This document shows, one piece after another, positions 1 through 8,260 of a stretch of DNA of 64,000 nt. The stretch covers positions 4,278,001 to 4,342,000 of the forward strand of contig NZ_AP021874.1 of assembly GCF_009688945.1 (NCBI RefSeq), written 5' to 3'. The notes beneath the pieces were generated by a model. The model was given only the letters and a program-made list of their open reading frames with translations. It made no database searches and was not told the origin of the DNA. How positions within the stretch are numbered: the stretch's first letter is position 1; every line of letters begins with the position of its first letter. The stretch is from Desulfosarcina alkanivorans. Its GTDB lineage: Bacteria; Desulfobacterota; Desulfobacteria; Desulfobacterales; Desulfosarcinaceae. The position numbers and the translations under genes were made by a program.

Positions 1-594
1 ATCGGTCGAAAATGCCAGATCCCCATTGTCCAGGACGACCAGTTCCTGGCGGATGCGCAACGATTCAAGATGCAGCGGCGGTGTCTCCCTGGACACGAGC
101 ACCAGGCAGCTTGGCGGGGAAATGGCATCGAGAACCCTTTGGACCAACGCCATGCTTTCGGCGTTTCCGGACAGCTGATCGAGCCCGTCCATCACGATAC
201 GAACCGGCGTCCGGGCAATGATCTCGTCTACGAATGCGCCGGCCAGTTCGGCAATGCGGCCTGCACCCGCTTTGGTTCCCAGGGCGATGGCGGGATTTTT
301 CAAAAAAGTGGAGACGTCCCGGCCCCGCCGCGAGGTTTCAAGGGCATGGACCAGCAAACGGAAAAAATTGACCGGGTCGCTGTCCGTGGAATCCAGGTGC
401 ATCCAGGCGCCGGTCGGACCGGGACGCCGGGCAATCTCCGCCGCCAGTGTCGATTTTCCCTGGGCCGCCTGTCCGGTGATCAGGATCACCCGGGCGGCTC
501 TCGAATCGGTCGCACGCTGGACCAGCCGCGGACGCGGGATCGCCCGGGAAAGATCCGGCAGGGTGATTTTGGATATGATTCGCTGGTCGATCAT
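1..594 (-). CDS. MalT-like STAND ATPase regulator, 5' part only
   Basis: The gene runs off the left edge, so only the N-terminal part is visible on the minus strand. The frame is open throughout. It starts MIDQRIISK, followed by a PRPRL motif typical of MalT/LuxR-type ATPases, a Walker A loop (GQAAQGKST, about residues 45-53) and a Walker B-like strand (RIVMDGLDQL). In this family the NTPase is a signal-dependent switch, usually ahead of TPRs and a LuxR DNA-binding domain, but those parts are not visible here. An in-frame ATG at 672 would add 26 residues; neither start has a strong ribosome site. It is divergent from the response regulator gene at 848. The family call is fairly sure; the regulated genes are unknown. 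Confidence 0.75.
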   Translation of the reverse strand, partial: MIDQRIISKITLPDLSRAIPRPRLVQRATDSRAARVILITGQAAQGKSTLAAEIARRPGPTGAWMHLDSTDSDPVNFFRLLVHALETSRRGRDVSTFLKNPAIALGTKAGAGRIAELAGAFVDEIIARTPVRIVMDGLDQLSGNAESMALVQRVLDAISPPSCLVLVSRETPPLHLESLRIRQELVVLDNGDLAFSTD

Positions 595-847
595 GGCTTT
601 TCGGTTCAGCAATGCGGAGCCGGTCGGTTTCGGGGGAAGTCGCAAGGCATAAAATGAAGTCAGGCCCCACATAAGTGCTATACAATAGATTCCATTGCCA
701 GTGCAAACAGGGCCTGGCCATGGGGCGCCCTATAAGGAAATCATTGCAAATATTCAGGTTTTAGGTATCATGAGCGTGTCGGCCAGGACAGCAGCGCGCC
801 GACAGCACCCATGCGACCCAACCCGTTCCCGAAGGAAAGCCCTTGCC

Positions 848-1588
848 ATGGAACCCATGAAAACGGTTCTGGTCATCGATGATGAAACCGCGACCTTGAC
901 CATGTTCCGTCTGTTTTTAAATGCGTACGGCTATTCGGTAATAACCGCGGATAGCGGTGAAACCGGCCTTGAGATGGTCCGGGAGCACCATCCCGGGATC
1001 GTCTTCACCGACCTGAAAATGCCGGGCATGGACGGGTTTGAGGTACTCCGGCAAATCAAGAAAACCGCACCGGCGACCGAGGTGATCGTGATCACCGGTC
1101 ATGGCGACATGGATCAGGTCGTCCGCGCCCTGAACCTCGACGCCACCGATTTTATCAATAAACCCATCGGCCGCAGCGCCCTCGATGCCGCACTCAGACG
1201 GGCGGAAGCGCGCCTGGAGGCCGACCGGCCCGATGGGGTCCCCATCGAGGTGGACATCTCGTCAGGGGTGGCGATCGTTTCTGTTCGCAACACCCTGACC
1301 GCCCGGCACAAAAGCCTGCTGAAGGCATCCCTGCAGCGTGCTCGGGATTCGGGCGCCGACGGCATCGTCATCAACTTCGATGACCATTCAGCCGTCAACG
1401 GAACCGGCATCGCCCTGCTCACCCGGCTGCTCACCGAGGCCAAAGCACAAGGGATGCAGGTCTGCATTGCGGGCCTGTCGGAAAACTTCAACACCATTTT
1501 CGACATGGTGGGCATCACGCGGGTGGCCCCGTGCGTGGACACGGTGGAAGCCGCCATCTCGGTCATCGACAGAAACGAAACGGCATGA
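848..1588 (+). CDS. Response regulator, receiver plus STAS domain
   Basis: A 246-residue protein. An N-terminal receiver domain (about residues 4-120) has the acidic pair D11/D12, the phospho-acceptor D55 in FTDLKMPG and the conserved lysine in INKPIG. A C-terminal STAS (anti-anti-sigma-like) domain spans about residues 135-240, with a Thr (NGTGIALL) near the usual phosphorylation site. It has no DNA-binding domain, so it probably signals through protein partners. The start was chosen at MEPMKTVLVIDDE, with AAGGA 11 bases upstream. It lies just before tmcD. Response regulator genes also flank tmc in Desulfovibrio vulgaris, as I recall, so it may control or sense the redox complex. That link is inference. 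Confidence 0.85.
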   Translation: MEPMKTVLVIDDETATLTMFRLFLNAYGYSVITADSGETGLEMVREHHPGIVFTDLKMPGMDGFEVLRQIKKTAPATEVIVITGHGDMDQVVRALNLDATDFINKPIGRSALDAALRRAEARLEADRPDGVPIEVDISSGVAIVSVRNTLTARHKSLLKASLQRARDSGADGIVINFDDHSAVNGTGIALLTRLLTEAKAQGMQVCIAGLSENFNTIFDMVGITRVAPCVDTVEAAISVIDRNETA

Positions 1589-1681
1589 CCCTCTTTTTTT
1601 TGTGCATGTGGCCAAAAAACGACCTTGCGGTTTCAAATCCGAATCAGTATAAAGCCGCGAATATTTCAACGAGGAGGGACT

Positions 1682-2947
1682 ATGGTTGATTCCCGAAGCT
1701 GGGACTGGAAGACCAGTGAAAAAAAGATTTCTCTGGCCCCTTGGAAAGCGAAATACCAGTGGGTCGAAGAACCTTATGTGAGCCCCGACGGAGAGAAGGT
1801 CGCCGCCATTGTCAACATCGACGAGGGAGAGTTTACCGTCTGCGTCAACGGCTCGGCCTGGGGAGAAACGGTGTTCGATAAAATCTGGCACCTGCGGTTC
1901 TCACCGGACGGGCGGCTCGCCGCCCTGGTTTCCGAAATGGGCGAGTGGACCATGGCCCTGGACGGCCGGGCCTGGGAGAACAAATTCGGCTACATCTGGG
2001 AGCCGCAATTCAGCGCCGACGGCACCGGTATCGCCGCCGCCGTGCAGCAGGACATGCAGTATGCCATGGTGCTCAACGGGACCCCCTGGGAGCAGACATA
2101 CGCCAACATGACCTATTTTGCCCTGAGCGAGGACGGCAGGCACACCGCCGCTGCCGTCCAGGTGGAAGCAGTGGATTCCGGAGAGATCCACAAGTTCCAG
2201 GAAGGCTCCTTCACCGCCGCCCTGGACGGCACGGCATGGGATGCCCGATTTGTCAACGTCTGGAACCTGGCCATCAGCCCGGACAACGGGCATCTGGCCG
2301 CCGAAGTGCGGCTCAATCTTTACGATTACACGATTGCCGTTGACGGCGTACCGTGGGCGACGCGCTACGCCACCGTCTGGGAGCCGTCGTTCAACCCGGC
2401 CACCGGAACGGTCGTGGCCCCGGTAAGGGAAAAGGGCATGTGGACCCTGGCTGAAAACGGGAACATCCTCTGGGACCGCCGCTTCGTCCAGCTCTGGCAC
2501 CAGATGTTCAGTGCCGACGGCAGCCGGCTGGCCGCCATCGTGGCACCCAGCTACGGCCGATGGACCGTTGCCGTGGACGGCGTGCCCTGGCCGGCCACAT
2601 TCACCCAGCTGGTCACCGACGCCACCTTCAGCCCGGACGGGCAGCGTATCGCCGCCCTGGCCAAGGACAAGGAGACCTTCCGCGTCGTAGTTGACGGAAG
2701 CCCCTGGTCAGACACCTGGGACATGGCCTGGAAGCCGGTCTTCAGCCCGGATGGAAAGGACGTGGCCGCCAAGGTGGAGAAAAAGGGCCGCTACACCTAC
2801 ACGGTGAACAACCGGGTCTGGTCCACCGCCTGTGATGCCGCCTGGCCCCCGGTCTTCAGCCCCGAGGGCTCGCATCTGATGCTGCGAACCATCGAGGCGG
2901 GCAGCTACATCCGGCGCATCGTGCCTGTTTCTACCATCACCGGTTAG
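1682..2947 (+). CDS. tmcD: TmcD, tryptophan-rich WD40-like subunit of the Tmc complex
   Basis: A 421-residue soluble protein with no signal peptide, made of about eight or nine repeats of roughly 45 residues. The repeat pattern is G-x-x-W-x3-F-x3-W-x-P-x-FSPDG-x-x-(V/I)AA, as in a beta-propeller, and Trp is unusually frequent. In Desulfovibrio, TmcD is the cytoplasmic Trp-rich partner of the TmcABC membrane redox complex. The identification rests on this repeat pattern plus direct linkage to tmcC, tmcB and tmcA. GAGGAGG at 1671-1677 fixes the start at ATG 1682; an in-frame upstream start lacks a ribosome site. Here tmcD comes first in the operon, whereas in D. vulgaris, as I recall, it is last. 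Confidence 0.82.
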   Translation: MVDSRSWDWKTSEKKISLAPWKAKYQWVEEPYVSPDGEKVAAIVNIDEGEFTVCVNGSAWGETVFDKIWHLRFSPDGRLAALVSEMGEWTMALDGRAWENKFGYIWEPQFSADGTGIAAAVQQDMQYAMVLNGTPWEQTYANMTYFALSEDGRHTAAAVQVEAVDSGEIHKFQEGSFTAALDGTAWDARFVNVWNLAISPDNGHLAAEVRLNLYDYTIAVDGVPWATRYATVWEPSFNPATGTVVAPVREKGMWTLAENGNILWDRRFVQLWHQMFSADGSRLAAIVAPSYGRWTVAVDGVPWPATFTQLVTDATFSPDGQRIAALAKDKETFRVVVDGSPWSDTWDMAWKPVFSPDGKDVAAKVEKKGRYTYTVNNRVWSTACDAAWPPVFSPEGSHLMLRTIEAGSYIRRIVPVSTITG

Positions 2948-2959
2948 GAGAAATAACAC

Positions 2960-3619
2960 ATGCATACCTTCTACAACATCGTCAGTGGGCCGCTGGCATG
3001 GATCGCCTTCATCCTCTTCTTCGGAGGCAGCGTCTACCGCATCGCCCGCATGCTGGTGCTGGTCGCCCAGAAAGAGAAATTCATTTTCACCTACATGAGC
3101 TGGCGCTACAGCCTGCGATCCATCCTGCACTGGGCCATCCCCTTTGCCACGGTGAACTGGCGGCGCCAGCCCGTGCTCACCGTGGTCACGTTCGCCTTTC
3201 ACATCTGCCTGGTGGCCGCGCCCCTGTTCCTGCTCTCCCACGTGATTCTCTGGGACGAGGCCTTTGCCATCAGCTGGTGGACCCTGCCCGATGCCGTGGC
3301 CGATATCATGACCGTCATCGTCATCCTGGGGGCGCTCTACTTTCTCGTACGACGACTCACCCAGCCGGAGGTCAAGTTCGTCACCTCCCCCTCGGACTTC
3401 GTGATCCTGGCCATCGTGGCGGCGCCCTTTGTGACCGGATTCCTGGCCTACCATCAATGGTTCAACTACCCGCTGATGATGGGTCTGCATGTGCTGACCG
3501 GAGACATCATGCTGGCGGCGATTCCATTCACGCGCCTCAGCCACATGCTCTTTTCGCCCTTTACCCGGGCCTACATGGGGTCCGAGTTCGGCAAGGTGAG
3601 GCACGCCCGGGACTGGTAG
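2960..3619 (+). CDS. tmcC: TmcC, membrane cytochrome b subunit
   Basis: A 219-residue integral membrane protein with about five hydrophobic helices (for example residues 8-28, 75-95, 100-125 and 150-170) and several helix-borne histidines suited to haem b. It resembles the NarI/DsrM type of quinone-linked cytochrome b. In the Tmc complex this subunit carries electrons across the membrane between periplasmic TmcA and cytoplasmic TmcB. The start ATG 2960 follows AGGAGA, 12 bases after the tmcD stop, and tmcB follows 74 bases downstream, so the genes are surely one transcript. The call relies on membrane topology plus context. Confidence 0.83.
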   Translation: MHTFYNIVSGPLAWIAFILFFGGSVYRIARMLVLVAQKEKFIFTYMSWRYSLRSILHWAIPFATVNWRRQPVLTVVTFAFHICLVAAPLFLLSHVILWDEAFAISWWTLPDAVADIMTVIVILGALYFLVRRLTQPEVKFVTSPSDFVILAIVAAPFVTGFLAYHQWFNYPLMMGLHVLTGDIMLAAIPFTRLSHMLFSPFTRAYMGSEFGKVRHARDW

Positions 3620-3693
3620 GGACAATCGAGTGAATCAACCAGCGGCCGGAATGCATTTTGCGGCGGCTTAAGTTGAATAAAGGAGTTTTCATC

Positions 3694-5031
3694 ATGGCGG
3701 AACCGTCAAAAAAAGAAGAAGCGAACCGGGTCGTGGATGAAGGTATCGATGTCGGCATCTCCCGGCTGACGGAAGAAAAAATCCAGTCGGTCATCAACAG
3801 TGTTCTTGACAATGAGACCGGCGCCCGGCTGAAGACCTACGTGGAAACCTGCATTCACTGCGGGCTGTGCTCGGAAGCCTGCCACTACTACCTGTCCCAC
3901 GACAAAGACCCGCACTACTCGCCTGTGGGCAAGGTCAAGCAGACCATCTGGGAAATGATCAAAAAAAAGGGGCGCGTGAGCCCTGAATTCATCCGCCGGG
4001 CCGCCATCATCGCCCATACCGAATGCAACCTGTGCAAGCGCTGCGCCCAGTACTGCCCCTTCGGCATCGACATCGCCTACCTGATGAGCGTGGTGCGACG
4101 GATCATCCACCGGCTGGGGGTCACCCCGCTCTACATCCAGGACACGGCCCACAGCCACTCGGTGACCATGAACCAGATGTGGGTCAAGGGCGACGAATGG
4201 CCGGACACCCTCCAATGGCAGGAGGAGGAGGCCCAGGCGGAAATTCCCGACCTGCGCATCCCCCTGGAAAAAGAAGGGGCCGACATCATGTACAGCGTCA
4301 TCGCCCCGGAGCCCAAGTTCCAGGCCCAGCTGATCTACCAGGCCGCCTATATCATGCACGTGGCCGGCGTGGACTGGACCATGCCCGCCTCCGTGGGGTG
4401 GGACAACAGCGACATGGCCATGTTCACCGGGGACAACGAAATCATGGGGCGCATCAAACGCGCCCATTTCGAGACGGCCGCCCGGCTGAAGGTGAAAAAG
4501 ATTGTCATGGGCGAATGCGGCCACGCCTTCCGATCGGTCTACGACATGGGCAACCGCTGGCTGGGATGGTCAATGCCGCCGTTTACCATCGTCCATGCCA
4601 TCGAGTTCTACCACGATCTGATCAAGGAGGGCCGCATCAAGATTGCCAAGAAGTACCAGCCCCCCATCACCCTCCACGACCCGTGCAACGTGGTGCGCGG
4701 CGGCGGGCTGCACGAAAAGGCCCGCTATGTGGCCCACGCCCTGTGCGAGAATGTGATCGAAATGCACCCCAACCGGGAGCATAACTACTGCTGCTGCGCC
4801 GGTGGCGGCGTTATCAACACCGGCCCGCCATTCAAGATGACGCGCATCGAAGGCAACCGGGTCAAGGCCGAGCAGCTCTTCGGGGCCAAGAGCAAGGGGG
4901 CCCAGGTCCTCGTGGCACCGTGCCACAACTGCCACAGCGGCCTGGAAGACATCGTGCATCACTATGAAATCGGTCTGGACATCAAGTTTTTCGGGGATAT
5001 CATCTACGAAGTCATGGAAAAGCCCGAATGA
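3694..5031 (+). CDS. tmcB: TmcB, HdrD-like iron-sulfur subunit
   Basis: A 445-residue cytoplasmic iron-sulfur protein. Two [4Fe-4S] motifs of the form C-x2-C-x2-C-x3-C are at C53/C56/C59/C63 and C111/C114/C117/C121. C-terminal cysteine-rich (CCG-type) segments include HDPCNVV, NYCCCAGGG and APCHNCHSG, as in the HdrD subunit of heterodisulfide reductase, which bind an unusual Fe-S cluster. In Tmc it exchanges electrons with a cytoplasmic partner, still unsettled in the literature. The start MAEPSKKEE was chosen because AAGGAG lies 8 bases upstream; an earlier in-frame start has none. The stop overlaps the beginning of the tmcA leader. Confidence 0.88.
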   Translation: MAEPSKKEEANRVVDEGIDVGISRLTEEKIQSVINSVLDNETGARLKTYVETCIHCGLCSEACHYYLSHDKDPHYSPVGKVKQTIWEMIKKKGRVSPEFIRRAAIIAHTECNLCKRCAQYCPFGIDIAYLMSVVRRIIHRLGVTPLYIQDTAHSHSVTMNQMWVKGDEWPDTLQWQEEEAQAEIPDLRIPLEKEGADIMYSVIAPEPKFQAQLIYQAAYIMHVAGVDWTMPASVGWDNSDMAMFTGDNEIMGRIKRAHFETAARLKVKKIVMGECGHAFRSVYDMGNRWLGWSMPPFTIVHAIEFYHDLIKEGRIKIAKKYQPPITLHDPCNVVRGGGLHEKARYVAHALCENVIEMHPNREHNYCCCAGGGVINTGPPFKMTRIEGNRVKAEQLFGAKSKGAQVLVAPCHNCHSGLEDIVHHYEIGLDIKFFGDIIYEVMEKPE

Positions 5032-5045
5032 GCCCAGGAGGAGAT

Positions 5046-5426
5046 ATGAAAACCATCACGCTGATCGTACTGCCGCTATTGATCGGAATCGTATTGGGCA
5101 TTTCCCCGGTGTGGTCCCAGGAGGACATGACCGTCGTGGATAACGCCGTCTTCGACGCCCCCCAGCGCACGCCGTCGGTGTTCGTCCACGATGAACACAA
5201 CGAAACCGCCGGCATTGACGACTGCGCCGTATGCCACCATGTCTACGAAGACGGCCAGCTGGTGGAAGATGAATCGTCGGAGGACCAGAGCTGCTCGGAC
5301 TGCCACAGCCTGGAAGGGGATGACGGCCAGCCCTCGCTGATCAAGGCGTTTCACACCAACTGCAAAGGCTGCCACCAGGAGCAGGGGAAGGGGCCGATAC
5401 TGTGCGGGGAGTGCCACATCAAGTAA
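5046..5426 (+). CDS. tmcA: TmcA, periplasmic tetrahaem cytochrome c3 (type II)
   Basis: A 126-residue exported cytochrome. A signal peptide (residues 1-24, cleaved near VWSQ) precedes four CxxCH haem sites at C60, C83, C106 and C120. The distal histidines H48, H51, H65 and H103 reproduce the ligand order of cytochrome c3. The mature chain is strikingly acidic, as in type II c3. It receives electrons from periplasmic hydrogenase or type I c3 and feeds the membrane complex. ATG 5046 follows AGGAGG; an alternative ATG at 5028 overlaps the tmcB stop. It is the last tmc gene here, but the first in Desulfovibrio vulgaris as I recall. Confidence 0.92.
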   Translation: MKTITLIVLPLLIGIVLGISPVWSQEDMTVVDNAVFDAPQRTPSVFVHDEHNETAGIDDCAVCHHVYEDGQLVEDESSEDQSCSDCHSLEGDDGQPSLIKAFHTNCKGCHQEQGKGPILCGECHIK

Positions 5427-5442
5427 TGTTGACAGAGAAAGG

Positions 5443-5559
5443 GCATCTTATGCTCCAGGCCGGCGTTCTCACGAAGTTGAAATCCTCGACGTAGCGCTGG
5501 TGCGCCTCCGGTTTCGACATCGCTGCGGCCTTGGCCTGAACCATAATCTACCCTTTCTG
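5443..5559. repeat. Diverged dispersed intergenic repeat, copy A
   Basis: This spacer aligns along its length with 35777-35893. Shared blocks include GCATCTT, GGCCGGCGT, AATCCTCGA, AGCGCTG and CCTGAACCA. On the minus strand a 41-codon frame (5543 down to 5418), preceded by AAAGGG, reads MVQAKAAAMSKPEAHQRY and onward. The second copy encodes a similar string broken by a stop, so the repeat may descend from the 5' end of a gene. No function is assigned. Confidence 0.6.
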
Positions 5560-5606
5560 AGTCAACATCAAAAACCGAATAGAACGAACTGATTGCGACA
5601 TTTTGC

Positions 5607-5628
5607 TGGAGCGGCTTCTATGCGCGAT
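5607..5628. repeat. Degenerate REP-like half element
   Basis: TGGAGCGGCTTC followed by TATGCGCGAT closely resembles one arm of the REP-type palindrome at 31742-31800 (GGAGCGGCTTCCAGCCGCGAT on the minus strand there, with about four differences). It appears to be an eroded single arm. Confidence 0.4.
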
Positions 5629-5690
5629 AGAGAAGGACCCAAAAAATATGCCCAGGTCGTAAACAGCCAGAACACTTCTATCTTTGTCTT

Positions 5691-5706
5691 TCCCGCAACA
5701 GCGGGA
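5691..5706. repeat. Short palindrome TCCCGC-AACA-GCGGGA
   Basis: A perfect 6-base-stem inverted repeat just upstream of the receiver gene. It resembles the common TTCCCGC...GCGGGAATCC dispersed element found in many bacteria. It could fold in the 5' leader of the gene at 5733. Confidence 0.4.
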
Positions 5707-5732
5707 ATCCATTTAAAGTGGAGGTTTCCATC

Positions 5733-6083
5733 ATGCCCAAGAAAATCCTCATCATCGACGACGACCCCATTGTGGTCAGATATCTGGAAGCCGTATTCAG
5801 TGACAACGGTTATGAAACCTGCACCGCCTCCAGCACGATGGAAGGCCTTGAGGTGGTCAAGCAGGAAAAACCCGACCTGATCACCCTGGACCTGCAGATG
5901 CCCGGCGAGTGGGGGCCCCGCTTCTACCGTAAGCTGAGAAAAGACAAAGACCTGCGCGACACCCCGGTCATCGTGGTCAGCGGCATCGACGGCGACCACG
6001 CCATCAAGGACGCCATCGCCTTCGTGAAAAAGCCCTTCGACCCGGAGAAACTTGTGGGAATTGTGAAAAATACCATTGGCTGA
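5733..6083 (+). CDS. Single-domain response regulator (receiver only)
   Basis: A 116-residue stand-alone receiver domain with the acidic pocket D9-D11, the phospho-acceptor D53 in TLDLQMPG, a conserved Ser in VVSG and the Lys in VKKPFD. It has no output domain, so it must act through a partner such as a histidine kinase phosphorelay. ATG 5733 follows GGAGG by 8 bases. It sits 306 bases after tmcA. Together with the STAS response regulator at 848 it brackets the tmc genes, and receiver genes also neighbour tmc in Desulfovibrio as I recall. The function in tmc control is inferred from position only. Confidence 0.85.
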   Translation: MPKKILIIDDDPIVVRYLEAVFSDNGYETCTASSTMEGLEVVKQEKPDLITLDLQMPGEWGPRFYRKLRKDKDLRDTPVIVVSGIDGDHAIKDAIAFVKKPFDPEKLVGIVKNTIG

Positions 6084-6465
6084 CCGGAAACGGCGCTGAA
6101 GGTTCACGCGCCGTCCACCCAGCGTCATCGTCCGTCCCAGTTTGTCGTGGCTGATTTTGGGGGCCGAATTTTCATGTGATGCCCAGCGCTTTTCCGGCCG
6201 TTGCGTCCCCCGCCATTTTTTTCAGTACTGTCGTTCAGGCCATATTCAACCGGCCCAGAACCAATCGGACGCCCACCCATAGCATGGAGCACGCATATCC
6301 GGCCCCGGCAGCGGAAACACGGGCCAGCGTCGCCGCTCCGCAGGCGACGGCACGGATGACCCGGCCCGGTGCCATCTCCTATAATGAATCCACCCATCGA
6401 GCCAGCATGGTTCCCCCTGCAGGGGGGTGACTCAATCTCACGGTGTTGCCCGTAAGGCCCGGCGG
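6084..6465. other. Spacer without a confident gene
   Basis: No open frame here has convincing protein character on either strand. Visible structure: an ACGGCGC/GCGCCGT inverted repeat right after the receiver gene (6090-6114), which lacks a T tract, and a perfect 14-base palindrome CCCCCTGCAGGGGG at 6413-6426. Confidence 0.5.
6235..6375 (-). CDS. Possible 46-residue hydrophobic small protein
   Basis: A minus-strand frame from ATG 6375 encodes a 46-residue Ala/Gly/Val-rich peptide (MAPGRVIRAVACGAATL...) that could form one or two membrane helices. AGGAG lies immediately before the ATG, which is too close for a normal ribosome site. I do not recognise the sequence and it may be chance. Confidence 0.2.
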   Translation of the reverse strand: MAPGRVIRAVACGAATLARVSAAGAGYACSMLWVGVRLVLGRLNMA

Positions 6466-6861
6466 TCAGCCGTCACCCAGATCCGCATCGGCTATGCCTA
6501 AAAACGCAAGGGCCTTTGATCTTTTCTGGAAGACATCCACCTCGATCACCCCGGACAGGAGCAGGTGGCTCATGTTGGCACTTTGAAAGGTCACCGGGTC
6601 TCTGGAATAGATAGCCCATTTCCGGTGAATGTTCGCCTGTTGGAGGGATTCGAAAAAAGACTGGTAGGCACCGAGGCCGCCATCCTTGAAGGACACCGTG
6701 GCATCTTCAAAATCAATGAAGCTGTTGAAGGAGGGATCAAAGTCGGGATGGCCATGCAGATTCATGATCTGACGCATCAGATAGGCAAAGCTGATATCGC
6801 CGGTTCCCAGAAAGTGAATACACCTGGCGTTTTTCAGTATCCTGAATTCGATGTTACCCAT
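6466..6861 (-). CDS. SpoIIAA/STAS-like protein of unknown role
   Basis: A 131-residue soluble protein. Its pattern (I-x-F-x-G-T-G-D-x-S near the start, then LHGHPDFDPSFNSFIDFEDATVSF, then an alpha/beta repeat with WAIYSRD) resembles the SpoIIAA-like (SEC14/STAS-like) family often found as single-copy proteins in Proteobacteria. The start MGNIEFRIL was chosen at 6861; an in-frame start ten codons upstream is possible. It is transcribed alone, with about 300 bases on both sides, so neighbours give no clue. The fold assignment is by pattern only. Confidence 0.6.
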   Translation of the reverse strand: MGNIEFRILKNARCIHFLGTGDISFAYLMRQIMNLHGHPDFDPSFNSFIDFEDATVSFKDGGLGAYQSFFESLQQANIHRKWAIYSRDPVTFQSANMSHLLLSGVIEVDVFQKRSKALAFLGIADADLGDG

Positions 6862-7159
6862 GTCATGCCCCGTCGGTTCAACTGTCAGCACACCGGCGAC
6901 AGCCCCGTTATCGCTGCCGGGCCGTATACTACCACATGCATGGGGTAATGGCTACACCCTGTTCACGGTAAGCCGGGAAGGATACGGGGGCCCCATTGAC
7001 ACGCTGCCGTCCTGCGGCGGCGGCGCGGAGGTACCGGAGGTCCGCGTTCCATTGACCGTCGTTTTCAATTTTGCCGGAGCGTCGATCCGTCGGCAGAACC
7101 CTCTGGGCAAGCACCTCAGATGCGGCGGCCCGGCCATGGCCCGCCGCTTGTGAGAATCA

Positions 7160-8260
7160 TCAAGGCGATGGCGGAATCTTCCGGCAAAAAAAGTGCAGAT
7201 TGAACGGATCGTCGGGAATCTCCATCACCGCCACCTGACCGAATCCGGCCTGGGCGAGCATCTCTTCGGCCCGCTGCCGCCCCCACATCATCCCCAGTCC
7301 GTCACCGCCGTCCACCAGTCCCACCGGCATACAGTGCATCAGGCTGACCGTATACAGAAACGGTCCCATGGGGTGGTCCCGATTGCCACCGATATCGGTG
7401 TCGGCGGCGATGTCGATCATGGAGAAGGCACCGTCGTCCGCGAGAATTTGATGAATCCCCTGCAGCGCCTCCAGCGGCCGCGTCTGATCATGGATGGCAT
7501 CAAAGGCGGTAATGTAATCAAACCGTCCGGACAGGTCTCCGGGGCGGCGCAGGCCGGCTGCATCCCGCCGCTCGAAACAGACGTTGGCCAGGCCCTTTTC
7601 CCGGGCGTCGGCCCGGGCCGTTTCGAGTGCCTCGGTGCTGATGTCGATGCCGGTGAACCGGCTGGCGGGAAAGGCCCGGGCCATCAGGAGGGTGGCAACC
7701 CCCTGGGCACATCCCAGGTCGCATACATCGATACCCCGATGCAGGGCCTCGACCAGCCGCCCGTCGTCCACCGACGGCAGAAAAACGTCGACAAGGGTCT
7801 GGCGGTGCTTGGCGTCTCCCAATTGCGCCATGAAATCATGAAAGTCCGGGTACTGGGTATAAGGGATCCCGTCACCGGTCTCAAAGCCCCGGGACACCGC
7901 CCCCATGGCACATGCCGTCAGCAGCGGGATCTCCTGGGCATAAACCCCCAGGTTCCCGCTGCCGGCACGACGGGCGAGCACATCGCCATGGGCCGCAGGC
8001 AACAGAAACCGGGGTTCACCGTCGTCTTCCCGGACCCATTCCACGATGCCGCCGCAGACCATCACGCCCAGCCACTCCCTCACGTAGCGGTGGTTCAGGC
8101 CGGTATCCCCGCAAATCTCATCCACGGTGCCCGGCCGGCCGATCCTGTCCATGATATCGAAAAGGCCGGCCCGGTACCCCAGCCCCATGGCCAGGTTCAG
8201 GGCCCCATGGTTGAGGATGTCGACCATCTTGTCCTGAAAGGGTTTTTCATCCGTTGGCAT
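7160..8260 (-). CDS. SAM-dependent methyltransferase with N-terminal winged helix
   Basis: A 366-residue protein. Residues 1-110 look like the helical/winged-helix dimerisation part seen in Rv2258c-like and O-methyltransferase-type enzymes (AMGLGYRAGLFDIM ... TGLNHRYVREWLGVMV). The Rossmann core follows with motif I VCDLGCAQGVATLL near residue 180 and the acidic GIDIS that binds SAM ribose. The substrate is not predictable. ATG 8260 follows AGGAA. The start overlaps the end of the upstream pseudouridine synthase gene by 14 bases, so it is the last gene of a minus-strand operon that begins at 12448. Confidence 0.8.
   Translation of the reverse strand: MPTDEKPFQDKMVDILNHGALNLAMGLGYRAGLFDIMDRIGRPGTVDEICGDTGLNHRYVREWLGVMVCGGIVEWVREDDGEPRFLLPAAHGDVLARRAGSGNLGVYAQEIPLLTACAMGAVSRGFETGDGIPYTQYPDFHDFMAQLGDAKHRQTLVDVFLPSVDDGRLVEALHRGIDVCDLGCAQGVATLLMARAFPASRFTGIDISTEALETARADAREKGLANVCFERRDAAGLRRPGDLSGRFDYITAFDAIHDQTRPLEALQGIHQILADDGAFSMIDIAADTDIGGNRDHPMGPFLYTVSLMHCMPVGLVDGGDGLGMMWGRQRAEEMLAQAGFGQVAVMEIPDDPFNLHFFCRKIPPSP

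Noticed and set aside
6125-6430. Opposing 84- and 90-codon frames
   Set aside because: Neither has a recognisable pattern or a good start; the region is treated as a spacer.
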